From Streptomyces luteolus (GTDB taxonomy: Bacteria; Actinomycetota; Actinomycetes; Streptomycetales; Streptomycetaceae): DNA of 64,000 bases. Positions within the stretch are counted from its first letter, which is position 1. The number at the start of each line of letters is the position of its first letter. The stretch is taken from contig NZ_JASCIS010000011.1 of NCBI RefSeq assembly GCF_029968015.1, positions 62,001-126,000 on the forward strand, read 5' to 3'. A program made the translations under genes and the position numbers. The notes beneath the pieces were generated by a model. That model ran no database searches, was not told the origin of the DNA, and was given only the letters and a program-made list of their open reading frames with translations. Positions 9,478-17,468 of this stretch are shown here, piece after piece.

Positions 9478-9719
9478 CTCCGCCCGAAGCCGGGGATCCC
9501 ACCCCGAAGCGGAAGCCGCAGCAGCAGCGGAAGCAGGTGCTGTTGCGGCTCGATCCGTCGGTGCACGACGCGTTGGCCCGGTGGGCGGCCGACGAACTCC
9601 GCTCGACCAACGCTCAGGTCGAGTACCTGCTCCGCAGGGCGTTGTCGGAAGCGGGCCGCCTCCCGGGCGAAGCCCGGCCCATCCCTAAACGTGGGCGCCC
9701 ACCGAAGTCGCCCCCGTAG
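9474..9719 (+). CDS. Small ribbon-helix-helix (Arc/CopG-like) DNA-binding protein
   Basis: 81 residues. The core KQVLLRLDPSVHDALARWAA followed by a helix ending in EYLLRRAL is the beta-strand plus two-helix layout of Arc/MetJ regulators. Both tails are basic and Pro-rich (PKRKPQQQRK; PKRGRPPKSPP). GTG start inside the SPFH stop. Probable regulator of its own operon through the palindrome at 8471-8486; this link is inference. Confidence 0.75.
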   Translation: MTPPEAGDPTPKRKPQQQRKQVLLRLDPSVHDALARWAADELRSTNAQVEYLLRRALSEAGRLPGEARPIPKRGRPPKSPP

Positions 9720-9834
9720 GGGTGCGGGGAACTGCGCGAGCAACCCACGAAAAGCCGCAGCCACGTCTGCTCATGAACCATGCAGATGCGACTGCGGCTT
9801 TCGTCGTGGCTGGTCGCGCAGTTCCCCGCGCCCC
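9719..9834. repeat. Long inverted repeat (about 42-base arms), intergenic hairpin family
   Basis: Left arm 9719-9760 and right arm 9792-9834 are near-perfect reverse complements, with a small inner stem too. Each arm carries the GCGCGGGGAACTGCGCGA-like module also found at 13.50, 13.65 and 45.98 kb. It lies between the RHH gene and the divergently regulated padR operon and likely acts as a terminator. Confidence 0.85.
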
Positions 9835-9860
9835 TTTGGGGCGACCACCCGATCCGGAGC

Positions 9861-9892
9861 TATACACCGCAGGTATACACGCCATGTATAGT
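9861..9892 (+). promoter_or_regulatory. padR promoter with TATACA/TGTATA operator
   Basis: TATACA (9874-9879) and TGTATA (9885-9890) form a dyad with a 5-base spacer, and a further TATACA lies at 9861. TATAGT at 9887-9892 makes a good -10 hexamer only eight bases before the ATG at 9900. PadR regulators normally repress themselves by binding such AT-rich dyads. Confidence 0.55.
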
Positions 9893-9899
9893 CCGACGC

Positions 9900-10424
9900 A
9901 TGTCGATCCCACACACCCTCCTGGGCCTCCTCGAATCCGGCCCGCGCCACGGCTATGACCTGAAAAAAACCTTCGACGAAAGGTTCGGGCACGACAAGCC
10001 GCTGCACTACGGGCAGGTCTACTCGACCATGTCGCGGCTGCTGAAGAACGGCCTCGTCGAGGTCGACGGCGTGGAGGCGGGCGGCGGGCCCGAGCGGAAG
10101 CGGTACGCCATCACCGAGGCCGGGATCACCGACGTGCGGACGTGGCTCGCGACGCCGGAGAAACCCGAGCCGTACCTCACCTCGACGCTCTACACGAAGG
10201 TCGTCCTCGCCCTGCTCACCGGCAGGGACGCCGCCGACCTGCTCGACACGCAGCGGGCCGAGCACCTGCGGATGATGCGCATCCTCACCGACCGCAAGCG
10301 CACCGGTGACCTCGCCGACCAGCTGATCTGCGACCACGCCCTGTTCCACCTGGAGGCCGACCTGCGCTGGCTCGAACTGGCCGCCGCCCGGCTGGACAAG
10401 CTCGGAAAGGCGGTCGGCGCATGA
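9900..10424 (+). CDS. PadR-family transcriptional regulator
   Basis: 174 residues. The winged helix is MSIPHTLLGLLESGPRHGYDL to LVEVDGVEAGGGPERKRYAITEAG, the standard PadR signature; the C-terminal helices (about 110-170) form the dimer arm. The ATG at 9900 is chosen because the winged helix begins right there; no Shine-Dalgarno precedes it, suggesting a leaderless mRNA. Its stop overlaps the ABC ATPase start (ATGA), so it most likely controls that exporter. Confidence 0.88.
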   Translation: MSIPHTLLGLLESGPRHGYDLKKTFDERFGHDKPLHYGQVYSTMSRLLKNGLVEVDGVEAGGGPERKRYAITEAGITDVRTWLATPEKPEPYLTSTLYTKVVLALLTGRDAADLLDTQRAEHLRMMRILTDRKRTGDLADQLICDHALFHLEADLRWLELAAARLDKLGKAVGA

Positions 10425-11137
10425 GCCCGGCCACCGAGCCCACCGCCCGCCCCGCGCCCGCCGGCTCCCTGCTCGTCGCGGACGACCTGCACAAGGCGTA
10501 CGGGGCCACCGACGCCCTGGCCGGGGCGAACTTCTCCATCCACGCGGGCGAGGTCGTCGCCGTCATGGGCCCCTCCGGCTCCGGCAAGTCGACGCTCCTG
10601 CACTGCCTCGCCGGGATCGTCCCGCCCGACTCCGGCACCCTCACGTACAACGGCCGCGACCTGGGCGCGATGAGCGACGGTGAGCGGAGTGCGCTGCGCC
10701 GGTCCGAGTTCGGGTTCGTGTTCCAGTTCGGCCAGCTCGTACCGGAGTTGACCTGCCTGGAGAACGTCGCCCTGCCGCTGCGGCTGAGCGGGGCGCGGCG
10801 CAAGGAGGCCGAGCGGACCGCGCTCGGCTGGATGGAGCGCCTGGAGGTCCACGACGTGGCGGGGCAGCGGCCCGGCGAGGTCTCCGGCGGCCAGGGCCAG
10901 CGCGTCGCCGTCGCCCGCTCGCTGGTGACCGGCCCGCGCGTGCTGTTCGCCGACGAGCCGACCGGCGCCCTCGACTCCCTCAACGGCGAGCGCGTCATGG
11001 AGCTGCTCACCGAGGCGGCCCGCGCCACCAACGCGGCCGTCGTCCTCGTCACCCACGAGGCCCGGGTGGCCGCCTACTCCGACCGCGAGATCGTCGTACG
11101 TGACGGCCGCTCCCGCGACATGGAGCGCGCCGTATGA
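10421..11137 (+). CDS. ABC transporter ATP-binding protein (MacB/LolD type)
   Basis: 238 residues. Walker A GPSGSGKS, Q-loop FQFGQLVPELT, signature SGGQGQRVAVARSL, Walker B VLFADEPTGALDS and H-loop VTHEARVA are all present. It overlaps both neighbours by four bases. With the FtsX-type permease it should form an exporter of a peptide, lipid or drug; the substrate is not shown. Confidence 0.93.
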   Translation: MSPATEPTARPAPAGSLLVADDLHKAYGATDALAGANFSIHAGEVVAVMGPSGSGKSTLLHCLAGIVPPDSGTLTYNGRDLGAMSDGERSALRRSEFGFVFQFGQLVPELTCLENVALPLRLSGARRKEAERTALGWMERLEVHDVAGQRPGEVSGGQGQRVAVARSLVTGPRVLFADEPTGALDSLNGERVMELLTEAARATNAAVVLVTHEARVAAYSDREIVVRDGRSRDMERAV

Positions 11138-13476
11138 GCCGACTGACCGTCTGGGGGCGGGACTTGGGGTTCGGCCTGCGGTTCGCCGTGACCGGTGGCC
11201 GGGAGGGCTGGACGCGGACCGTGCTCACCGCGGTCGGCGTGGGGCTCGGCGTCGCGCTGCTGCTGATCACCACGGCGGTCCCCAGCGCGCTCGCCGCCCG
11301 CTCGGAGCGCGGCGACGCCCGTACGGACGTACTGTTCCGCCTGGACATGATGCCGAAGGGCGACGACACGGTCCTCGTCGGAGCGGTCGACACCACCTTC
11401 CGTACGCACGACATCCGCGGCCGCGTCTACCAGCCCGAGGGCCCGGACGCGCCGCTGCCGCCCGGGGTCTCCGCGTACCCGAAGCCCGGCGAGGTGCTCG
11501 TCTCGCCCTCGCTGCGCGAGCTCCTCGACTCCCCCGACGGCGCGCTGCTTCGCGAGCGGCTCGACGCGAAGGTCGTCGGCACCCTCGGCGACGACGCACT
11601 GCTCGGCCCCACCGAACTCGTCTTCCACAAGGGCGCGTCGCACCTCGATCCGCAGAACGACCAGGTCGAACGGATCGACGCCTTCGGCACGGACCAGCCG
11701 CCCGAGCAGATGGACCCGGTCCTGCTGCTGCTCACGCTGATCGTGTTCGTCGTGCTGCTCATGCCCGTCGCCGTGTTCATCGCGGCGGCCGTCCGCTTCG
11801 GCGGCGAGCGCCGCGACCGCAGACTCGCCGCGCTCCGCCTGATCGGTGCGGACGGCCGTATGGTCCGCCGGATCGCGGCCGGCGAGGCACTCGCCGGCGC
11901 GCTGCTCGGACTGCTCGCCGGCACGGTGTTCTTCCTGCTCGGACGGCAGTCGGCCCGCCTTCTGGAACTGAGCCGGGTGAGCGTCTTCCCGCACGACCTC
12001 TCCCCGGCCCCGGCGCTCGTCGTGCTCGTACTGCTCGCGGTCCCGGCGGCCGCCGTCGGTGTCACGCTGCTCGCGCTGCGCGGCGTCGTGATCGAACCGC
12101 TCGGCGTCGTACGTACGGCGAAACCCACCCGCCGCAGGCTCTGGTGGCGGCTGCTGCTGCCGCTCGCCGGGCTCGCCCTGCTCACACCGATGATCGGTCA
12201 GGGCCGTGACCAGGGCGACTTCAACCAGACCATGGTCACGAGCGGTGTGGTGCTGCTGCTCCTCGGCGTCACCGCCCTGCTGCCCTGGCTGGTGGAGTTC
12301 ACCGTGAGCCGGCTCGGCGGCGGCAGCGTCTCCTGGCAACTGGCCGTCCGGCGACTGCAGTTGAGCAGCGGTACGGCGGCCCGTACGGTCAGCGGCATCG
12401 CGGTGGCCGTCGCCGGGGCCATCGCGCTGCAGATGCTCTTCGCGGGCGTCGAGAGCGACTACACCCGCAGCACCGGCGAGGACCCGGAACGGGCCCGGAT
12501 GAGCCTCGTCGTACCGCCGTCCCCTCGGGGCATGGCACAGACCGACGAGGCCTACCGCGCACTCCGCGCGACCCGCGGCGTCACCCACGTCACCCCGCCG
12601 CTCGGCACGGTCGGCGCGGGCGACCGCAGAAAGGACAGCGAGGAGACCACCTCCGTCACCGTGGGCAGCTGCACGGCCCTGCGCGAGGTGGCGAAGCTCC
12701 CGTCCTGCCGTGAGGGCGACGTGTTCGCGGTGACCGGCGCGGAGTACGACACGTCCACGGCGAAGCTCGCGAAGCCCGGCCGCGCCGTCTACCTCGACCC
12801 GTCGTACGCGGAGGTCCACGGCAAGGCACTGCCCTGGAAGGTCCCCGCCGACCTGAAGCGGGCCGCCGTACGCAAGGACCCCACCGGCATGGAGTCGGGC
12901 GGCTTCCTCTTCACCACGAAGGCGTTCCCGGCGAAGGAGTTGGGCTCCGAGCTGAGCAGCGACCTGTACCTGCGGATCGACCCGGCGGTCCCGGACGCGC
13001 CGGAGTACGTACGCAACGCCTCCGCGAGGATCGACCCGCTGGTGGAGGTCCGCACCCTGACGGCGACGGAGCGCACCGGGCGCTTCGCGTCCATCCGCAC
13101 CGGCCTGTTCGTCGGCGCGACCTGCGTGCTGCTGCTGATCGGCGCGAGCCTGCTCGTCTCCCAGCTGGAGCAGCTGCGGGAACGCCGCAAACTCCTCTCG
13201 TCCCTGGTCGCCTTCGGTACGCGCCGCCGCACGCTCACCCTGTCCGTGCTGTGGCAGGCGGCCGTGCCCATCACGCTCGGCCTGGCCCTGGCGGGCGCGG
13301 TGGGCCTGGGGCTCGGCTCGGTGCTCCTGAAGATGGTCGGCTCGCCGGTGGACGTCGCGTGGGTGCCGGTCGCGTCGATGACCGGGGTCGGCGCGGGGGT
13401 GGTGCTCCTGGTGACTTCCCTCAGCTTGCCGGCGCTGGTGCGGTTGATGCGGGCGGAGGGTTTGCGTACCGAATGA
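11134..13476 (+). CDS. FtsX-type ABC permease
   Basis: 780 residues with two FtsX-like halves. A first helix near residue 35 (TAVGVGLGVALLLITTAV) precedes a large extracytoplasmic loop (about 55-185). Helices follow (LLLLTLIVFVVLLMPVAVFIAAAV onward, including a central group at about 235-435), then a second external domain (about 440-640) and three final helices (from LFVGATCVLLLIGASLLVS). Partner of the upstream ATPase. Confidence 0.9.
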   Translation: MSRLTVWGRDLGFGLRFAVTGGREGWTRTVLTAVGVGLGVALLLITTAVPSALAARSERGDARTDVLFRLDMMPKGDDTVLVGAVDTTFRTHDIRGRVYQPEGPDAPLPPGVSAYPKPGEVLVSPSLRELLDSPDGALLRERLDAKVVGTLGDDALLGPTELVFHKGASHLDPQNDQVERIDAFGTDQPPEQMDPVLLLLTLIVFVVLLMPVAVFIAAAVRFGGERRDRRLAALRLIGADGRMVRRIAAGEALAGALLGLLAGTVFFLLGRQSARLLELSRVSVFPHDLSPAPALVVLVLLAVPAAAVGVTLLALRGVVIEPLGVVRTAKPTRRRLWWRLLLPLAGLALLTPMIGQGRDQGDFNQTMVTSGVVLLLLGVTALLPWLVEFTVSRLGGGSVSWQLAVRRLQLSSGTAARTVSGIAVAVAGAIALQMLFAGVESDYTRSTGEDPERARMSLVVPPSPRGMAQTDEAYRALRATRGVTHVTPPLGTVGAGDRRKDSEETTSVTVGSCTALREVAKLPSCREGDVFAVTGAEYDTSTAKLAKPGRAVYLDPSYAEVHGKALPWKVPADLKRAAVRKDPTGMESGGFLFTTKAFPAKELGSELSSDLYLRIDPAVPDAPEYVRNASARIDPLVEVRTLTATERTGRFASIRTGLFVGATCVLLLIGASLLVSQLEQLRERRKLLSSLVAFGTRRRTLTLSVLWQAAVPITLGLALAGAVGLGLGSVLLKMVGSPVDVAWVPVASMTGVGAGVVLLVTSLSLPALVRLMRAEGLRTE

Positions 13477-13501
13477 GGGTGCCCCGATAGGGGGCCCTCC
13501 A

Positions 13502-13681
13502 GGGGCGCGGGGAACTGCGCGACCGGCCACGACGGCGCTGCACGCGGCAACGGCGAGAAGTGGGCAGACGCGTCTGCCGGGTGCGCGGCAACGGCGAGAA
13601 GTGGGCAGACGCGTCTGCCGGGTGCGCGACATCGGCCAGTGCACCACCGTCGTGGCCGAGCGCGCAGTTCCCCGCGCCCCT
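13502..13681. repeat. Inverted-repeat element with a tandem 41-bp duplication inside
   Basis: Arms 13502-13535 and 13648-13681 are inverted copies of the GGGGCGCGGGGAACTGCGCG module. Between them a 41-bp unit is present twice in tandem (13543-13583, 13584-13624). Each unit contains the perfect 16-bp palindrome GGCAGACGCGTCTGCC (13563-13578 and 13604-13619). The element separates convergent FtsX and oxyR genes and touches the oxyR stop codon. Confidence 0.9.
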
Positions 13682-14648
13682 AGAGGGGCACCGCCCGCAC
13701 CGGCAACGACCCCAGCACCGTACGGAGTTCGGCCGCCAACTCCTCGTACTCCGCTCCCCGCGCCGCCCCCGTCCGCATAGCGAGAGCGACCCTGCGGGTG
13801 GGCGCGGGCTCGGCGAAGTAGCCGGTGAGCAACTGGCTGGAGCGGCTGGTCTCCACGTTGACCGCGGTACGCGGGAGCAGCGTCACGCCGAGCCCGCCCG
13901 CGACCAGCTGTACGAGGGTGGAGAGCCCGGCCGCGGTCGTCGTCACCGGGGCGTCCCCGCGGCCCGCCTCCCGGCAGATGTCGAGGGCCTGGTCGCGCAG
14001 GCAGTGGCCCTCGTCGAGGAGCAGCAGGTTCAGCTCGCGCAGCGCCTCGCGCGGAATGCCCTCGCGGCCGCCGAGCCAGTGGTCGAGCGGGGTGATCAGG
14101 ACGAAGTCCTCGTCGAACAGCGGGAGTTCGGTCACCCCGGGCACGCCGAGCGGCACGGCGAGCAGCAGCAGGTCGAGGCGTCCGCCGAGCAGTCCGTCGA
14201 CGAGGGACGCGGTCTGCTCCTCGTGCACCTGGAGGTCGAGCTCCGGGTACCGCTCGTGCACCAGGCGCAGCACGCTCGGCAGCAGATACGGTGCCACGGT
14301 CGGGATCGCGCCGAGCCGCAGCGCCCCGGTGAACGGCGCGCGCACCGCCTCGGCCTCCTCCATCAGCGCCCCGACCGCCTCCAGCACGTCCTTGGCGCGC
14401 GCGGCGAGCCGCTCCCCCGCGGGCGAGAGCAGGACTTTGCGCGTGGTGCGCTCCAGGAGCTGCACGCCGAGGGCCTCCTCCAGGGCGGAGACGGCCCCGG
14501 ACAGCGCGGGCTGGCTCATTCCGATCGCCGCCGCGGCGTCCCGGAAGTGCAGATGTTCGGCGACGGCATCGAACGCCCGCAGCTGCGCCAGGCTGGGCTG
14601 CTTGGCCCCCCGCGCGGCAGTCCCCTTACTCACGTTACTCACGGCCAC
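13680..14648 (-). CDS. oxyR: LysR-type peroxide sensor OxyR
   Basis: 322 residues from the GTG at 14648, which has GGAGG nine bases upstream; the frame is open further. The helix-turn-helix is QPSLAQLRAFDAVAEHLHFRDAAAAIGMSQPALS (about 17-50). The redox pair is GHCLRDQALDIC, Cys216 and Cys225, with the same spacing as the disulphide-forming pair of E. coli OxyR. It is divergent from the ahpC stub, the classical arrangement, and should activate ahpCD on oxidation. Confidence 0.93.
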   Translation of the reverse strand: MAVSNVSKGTAARGAKQPSLAQLRAFDAVAEHLHFRDAAAAIGMSQPALSGAVSALEEALGVQLLERTTRKVLLSPAGERLAARAKDVLEAVGALMEEAEAVRAPFTGALRLGAIPTVAPYLLPSVLRLVHERYPELDLQVHEEQTASLVDGLLGGRLDLLLLAVPLGVPGVTELPLFDEDFVLITPLDHWLGGREGIPREALRELNLLLLDEGHCLRDQALDICREAGRGDAPVTTTAAGLSTLVQLVAGGLGVTLLPRTAVNVETSRSSQLLTGYFAEPAPTRRVALAMRTGAARGAEYEELAAELRTVLGSLPVRAVPL

Positions 14649-14909
14649 TGATAACCACCTCCGATCAACATGACCAAGTCTAGCTATTTCTGCGATCAAT
14701 GCAGGCTGTGCCAGGATCGACGGAACGTCCAACCCTCAGGAAAACCCTAAAAAAGGGTTTTCCACACCTCGCAAGGAGAGCGCGTGCTCACTGTCGGTGA
14801 CAAGTTCCCCACGTACGACCTGACCGCCTGCGTGTCGCTGGAGAGCGGCAAGGAGTTCGAGCAGATCAACCACAAGTCCTACGAGGGCAAGTGGCGCGTG
14901 GTGTTCTTC
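14644..14909 (+). repeat. Left copy of the imperfect direct repeat flanking the element
   Basis: About 265 bases (control region plus the first ahpC codons) are repeated, diverged, at 27168-27427. In the coding part I count 21 mismatches over 114 aligned bases plus one missing codon in the right copy. Homology stops next to the oxyR start codon on the outer side and at the core GTGTTCTTC on the inner side. Confidence 0.88.
14649..14783. promoter_or_regulatory. Native oxyR-ahpC intergenic control region
   Basis: This region holds the native ahpC ribosome site (AAGGAG before 14784) and blocks shared with the copy at the element's right end: ACTGATA, CGATCA, then CTATTTCTGCGATCAAT (14693-14700 area), CGTCCAACCC and a run ending in AAGGGTTTT. 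Such conservation in a diverged copy marks the likely OxyR sites. It now drives only the truncated ahpC stub. Confidence 0.6.
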
Positions 14910-14930
14910 GGGAAGAACACCACTGGCTAA
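14784..14930 (+). pseudogene. ahpC: Truncated ahpC stub left of the insertion
   Basis: GTG start with AAGGAG upstream. The first 42 codons match AhpC ([20 protein letters not shown], then YEGKWRVVFF). After the core GTGTTCTTC the frame enters the element, adds GKNTTG and stops at 14928. It lacks both catalytic cysteines and cannot work. The native continuation ([12 protein letters not shown]) is now 12.5 kb away in the rebuilt gene. Confidence 0.93.
14898..14923. promoter_or_regulatory. Left attachment junction (attL) with perfect 11-bp dyad
   Basis: The 9-bp core shared by both ends is GTGTTCTTC at 14901-14909. A perfect inverted repeat GTGGTGTTCTT (14898-14908) and AAGAACACCAC (14913-14923), with spacer CGGG, spans the junction: the left arm is host ahpC sequence, the right arm is element sequence. 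It may help integrase binding or act as a weak hairpin in ahpC read-through RNA. Confidence 0.7.
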
Positions 14931-15031
14931 CCCTCATTGCGTAGACTCCCCACAAGATTCACGATGACGGCTGTGAACTGCGAGGACGCCGGGTTGGACG
15001 TGCGGCCGAGCGGTCCGGGGAGGGGAACCAC

Positions 15032-16558
15032 GTGATACCTGTCGGCTCGTACGGTCGACTGTCGGAGGACAAAGCCTTAAGGGCCAGGGCCACCGGCCGC
15101 GAGGAAGGCGAGCAGGTCGCCGACCAGTTCAAGAAGAACAACAAGTGTGCTGCGGACCTGGGTTGGACCGTCGTCCGCGAGTACAACGACAACAACATCC
15201 CGGCTTCTGATCCTCTGGTCGTCCGGCCAGAGTTCGAGCAGATGCTGAAGGACCTGGAGAGCGGCGTCATACGAGGCATCGTGTTCACGCACGCGGACCG
15301 CCTCGCCCGCCTGGAGTTTGACGCCGCACGCATCAACCGGCTTTACCTGATCAACCCGAAGCTCGTGGGACGGGCCGTAGAGGGCGGCACGGATCTGTCG
15401 ACCATCGAGGGTCGCAGCATGTTCATGGTGCAGGCCACCATGGGCGGCGTGGAGGTAGCAAACACCAAGCGCCGGGTGAGCGGAACGAACCGGGCCAACG
15501 CGGAACGGGGGCGCATGCACGGGGCGCCACGCGCCTTCGGCTGGAGTGAGGACCGCAAGACACTCCACGCCACAGAGGCCCAGGACCTGCGGGACGCCAT
15601 TGTGGCCGTCCCTGGGGGCAAGACAGTGGGGCGTGTACGCAAGGAGTGGATTGACCTCGGGTACTCCGCGAAGCCGACCAAGCGCCGCAAGGAAGGTAAC
15701 GCCAGCAATTACAGCCTGTCTCACAGCACAGTAGAGGCCCGGCTCGTGAACCCCCGAAACTGCGGTTACGTGACATACCTGCCGCAGGTCGACAGGCGGG
15801 GTTCCAAGAAGCCTTGGATGCCCGACCACATCGTTTACGACGCCGACGGCAAACCGGTCATGGGCGATTGGGAAACCGTCTGCACACCCGAGGAGTGGGC
15901 GGCTTGCGTCGAGACCGTCGAGGAGCGGAAGTCAGCACGAGCCACCGGCGACAAGCCGACGCACGACACCTCCGAGAAGTACCTCCTGGCTGGCATCGCG
16001 CGGTGCGGGATCTGTTCCTTCCCCCTGACGGCCAACTGGTACCAGAAGGGCACGAGTTCATACGACCGCTACGGCTACCGCTATGCCTGTCTCAGCAACC
16101 TTGGCGGCTGCGGCGGCATCACTCGCGTCGGCCCGCTGGTCGAAGAACACGTCGTTGAGCTCTTCTTCGCGGAGTTGAAGAAGAGCCTCGGCATGGTGCA
16201 TATGGAGCGAGAGGTCGATGAGACCAAGAATGACGTCCGCCTTGCCGAGATCTCCCAGGAGATCGAAGAGGTGAATGGGCGTCGTAGGGCCAAGCGCCTC
16301 TCCATGTCGACCGCTCTCGACGTGATCGAGGAACTGGAGGAAGAGCGCGCCAAGCTAGCCCGCGAGCGGACCAGGCTGCTGGCGTCCAAGGTGAAGCCCC
16401 AGAACGCATCGGAGGACGTCCTCAAGGACTGGAAGGGTTACACCATCCCTGAGAAGAAGCATCGACTCAGGCAGAGCATCCGAGCAGTGCTCATCCATCC
16501 GGCAGGACGCGGCAAGCGGTTCGATCCAGAGTTGATCGAAGTCGTTTGGGCCGACTAG
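15032..16558 (+). CDS. Large serine recombinase (element integrase)
   Basis: 508 residues, typical for large serine integrases. The resolvase domain (1-150) has the nucleophile in GSYGRLSED (Ser11) and THADRLAR. A Recombinase domain (about 155-300, APRAFGWSEDRKTL) follows, then a zinc ribbon with Cys325, Cys328, Cys353 and Cys360. A charged coiled coil (about 380-440) ends before the C-terminus. GTG start after GGGGAGGGG. Codon 16 is TTA (15077-15079), rare in Streptomyces and read by the bldA tRNA. It lies 122 bases inside the left junction, reading inward. Confidence 0.95.
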   Translation: MIPVGSYGRLSEDKALRARATGREEGEQVADQFKKNNKCAADLGWTVVREYNDNNIPASDPLVVRPEFEQMLKDLESGVIRGIVFTHADRLARLEFDAARINRLYLINPKLVGRAVEGGTDLSTIEGRSMFMVQATMGGVEVANTKRRVSGTNRANAERGRMHGAPRAFGWSEDRKTLHATEAQDLRDAIVAVPGGKTVGRVRKEWIDLGYSAKPTKRRKEGNASNYSLSHSTVEARLVNPRNCGYVTYLPQVDRRGSKKPWMPDHIVYDADGKPVMGDWETVCTPEEWAACVETVEERKSARATGDKPTHDTSEKYLLAGIARCGICSFPLTANWYQKGTSSYDRYGYRYACLSNLGGCGGITRVGPLVEEHVVELFFAELKKSLGMVHMEREVDETKNDVRLAEISQEIEEVNGRRRAKRLSMSTALDVIEELEEERAKLARERTRLLASKVKPQNASEDVLKDWKGYTIPEKKHRLRQSIRAVLIHPAGRGKRFDPELIEVVWAD

Positions 16559-16708
16559 CACGAAAGCCCCCTCCCGTTCGGGATGCCACGATCGGCACGG
16601 GGTGGTCCGGAGGTATCGGCGTGGCTGAAGACCGTCTTGACTCGGGCAACTCCACAGAGTGAGGGTCGTGCAACAAGCCGCAACACGCTCGACAGGGGAG
16701 AGTCAGCC

Positions 16709-16951
16709 ATGTCTTTACTGTTCTTCGGCAAGGACCCCAACACCGATGGGGACGAGTGCCCGACCGTCTGGGTGGACGACAAGAGCGCCGACCTCGTCTT
16801 GCAGGGCTGGAAGGCCGACGCGCAGACCGAGGCGGATTGCCTCGAGGTCGGTCACATCCCTGAGTCGGAGGCGGTCATCAGGATTCCGGCACGGATGGTG
16901 CCGCTGCTTCGGGAGGCGTGTGATGCCGCAGAGCGTGCCCAGCTTCGTTGA
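16709..16951 (+). CDS. Small hypothetical protein of the DUF6879/Scr1 cluster
   Basis: 80 residues, acidic. The start is the ATG at 16709 with GGGGAG upstream, rather than the longer frame from 16583. No domain recognised; it ends in a helix (MVPLLREACDAAERAQLR) and overlaps the DUF6879 gene by 29 bases. The third codon is TTA (16715-16717), a potential bldA control point. Confidence 0.7.
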   Translation: MSLLFFGKDPNTDGDECPTVWVDDKSADLVLQGWKADAQTEADCLEVGHIPESEAVIRIPARMVPLLREACDAAERAQLR

Positions 16952-17444
16952 GCTGCTGCGGGGCTGTGAGAAGTCGGCCGTCCATTTGGAGATGCGCGAC
17001 AGCTACAGCGTCGCCAACGAGCGTGCACAGTTCGATGCTTGGAGGGCGGGCAGCGACGCCAGCCGTACAGACCCGCAGCTCCGCCAGGCATGGCTGGACA
17101 TCGTGCAGGAGACCACGGGGCGTGGGGTAGAGATGCGACGGGCGAGGATCGTCTCCGAGCCAGTGAGCGAGTACATCCAGTACGAACACGCGGGAACGCA
17201 GCTCAACATCGATGCCGGCGAACAGGTGCGCTGGCTCCCGCGCCGTCAGGCCTCGGATATCGCCCTGCCTGGCAATGACTTCTGGATCTACGACGGGCAG
17301 CTCGTCAAGTTCAATCACTTCACGGGGAGCGGCTCCTCGGCGGGTCAGGAAATGACCCACGACCCTGCAGTTGCGCGGCTGTGCCTCACCGCCTTCGAGG
17401 CCGTGTGGGAACGTGCCGTCCCGCACGCACAGTTCGCGATCTGA
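16923..17444 (+). CDS. DUF6879 family protein
   Basis: 173 residues. The N-terminal signature CEKSAVHLEMRDSYSVANERAQFDAWRAG is characteristic of this actinobacterial family, whose members sit beside Scr1-type XRE regulators. The ATG at 16923 has GGGAGG six bases upstream, inside the previous gene. Function unknown; by genomic association a regulator partner or toxin-like protein. Confidence 0.75.
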   Translation: MPQSVPSFVELLRGCEKSAVHLEMRDSYSVANERAQFDAWRAGSDASRTDPQLRQAWLDIVQETTGRGVEMRRARIVSEPVSEYIQYEHAGTQLNIDAGEQVRWLPRRQASDIALPGNDFWIYDGQLVKFNHFTGSGSSAGQEMTHDPAVARLCLTAFEAVWERAVPHAQFAI

Positions 17445-17468
17445 CAGGCGGACCTGTTCGGTCAGCTT

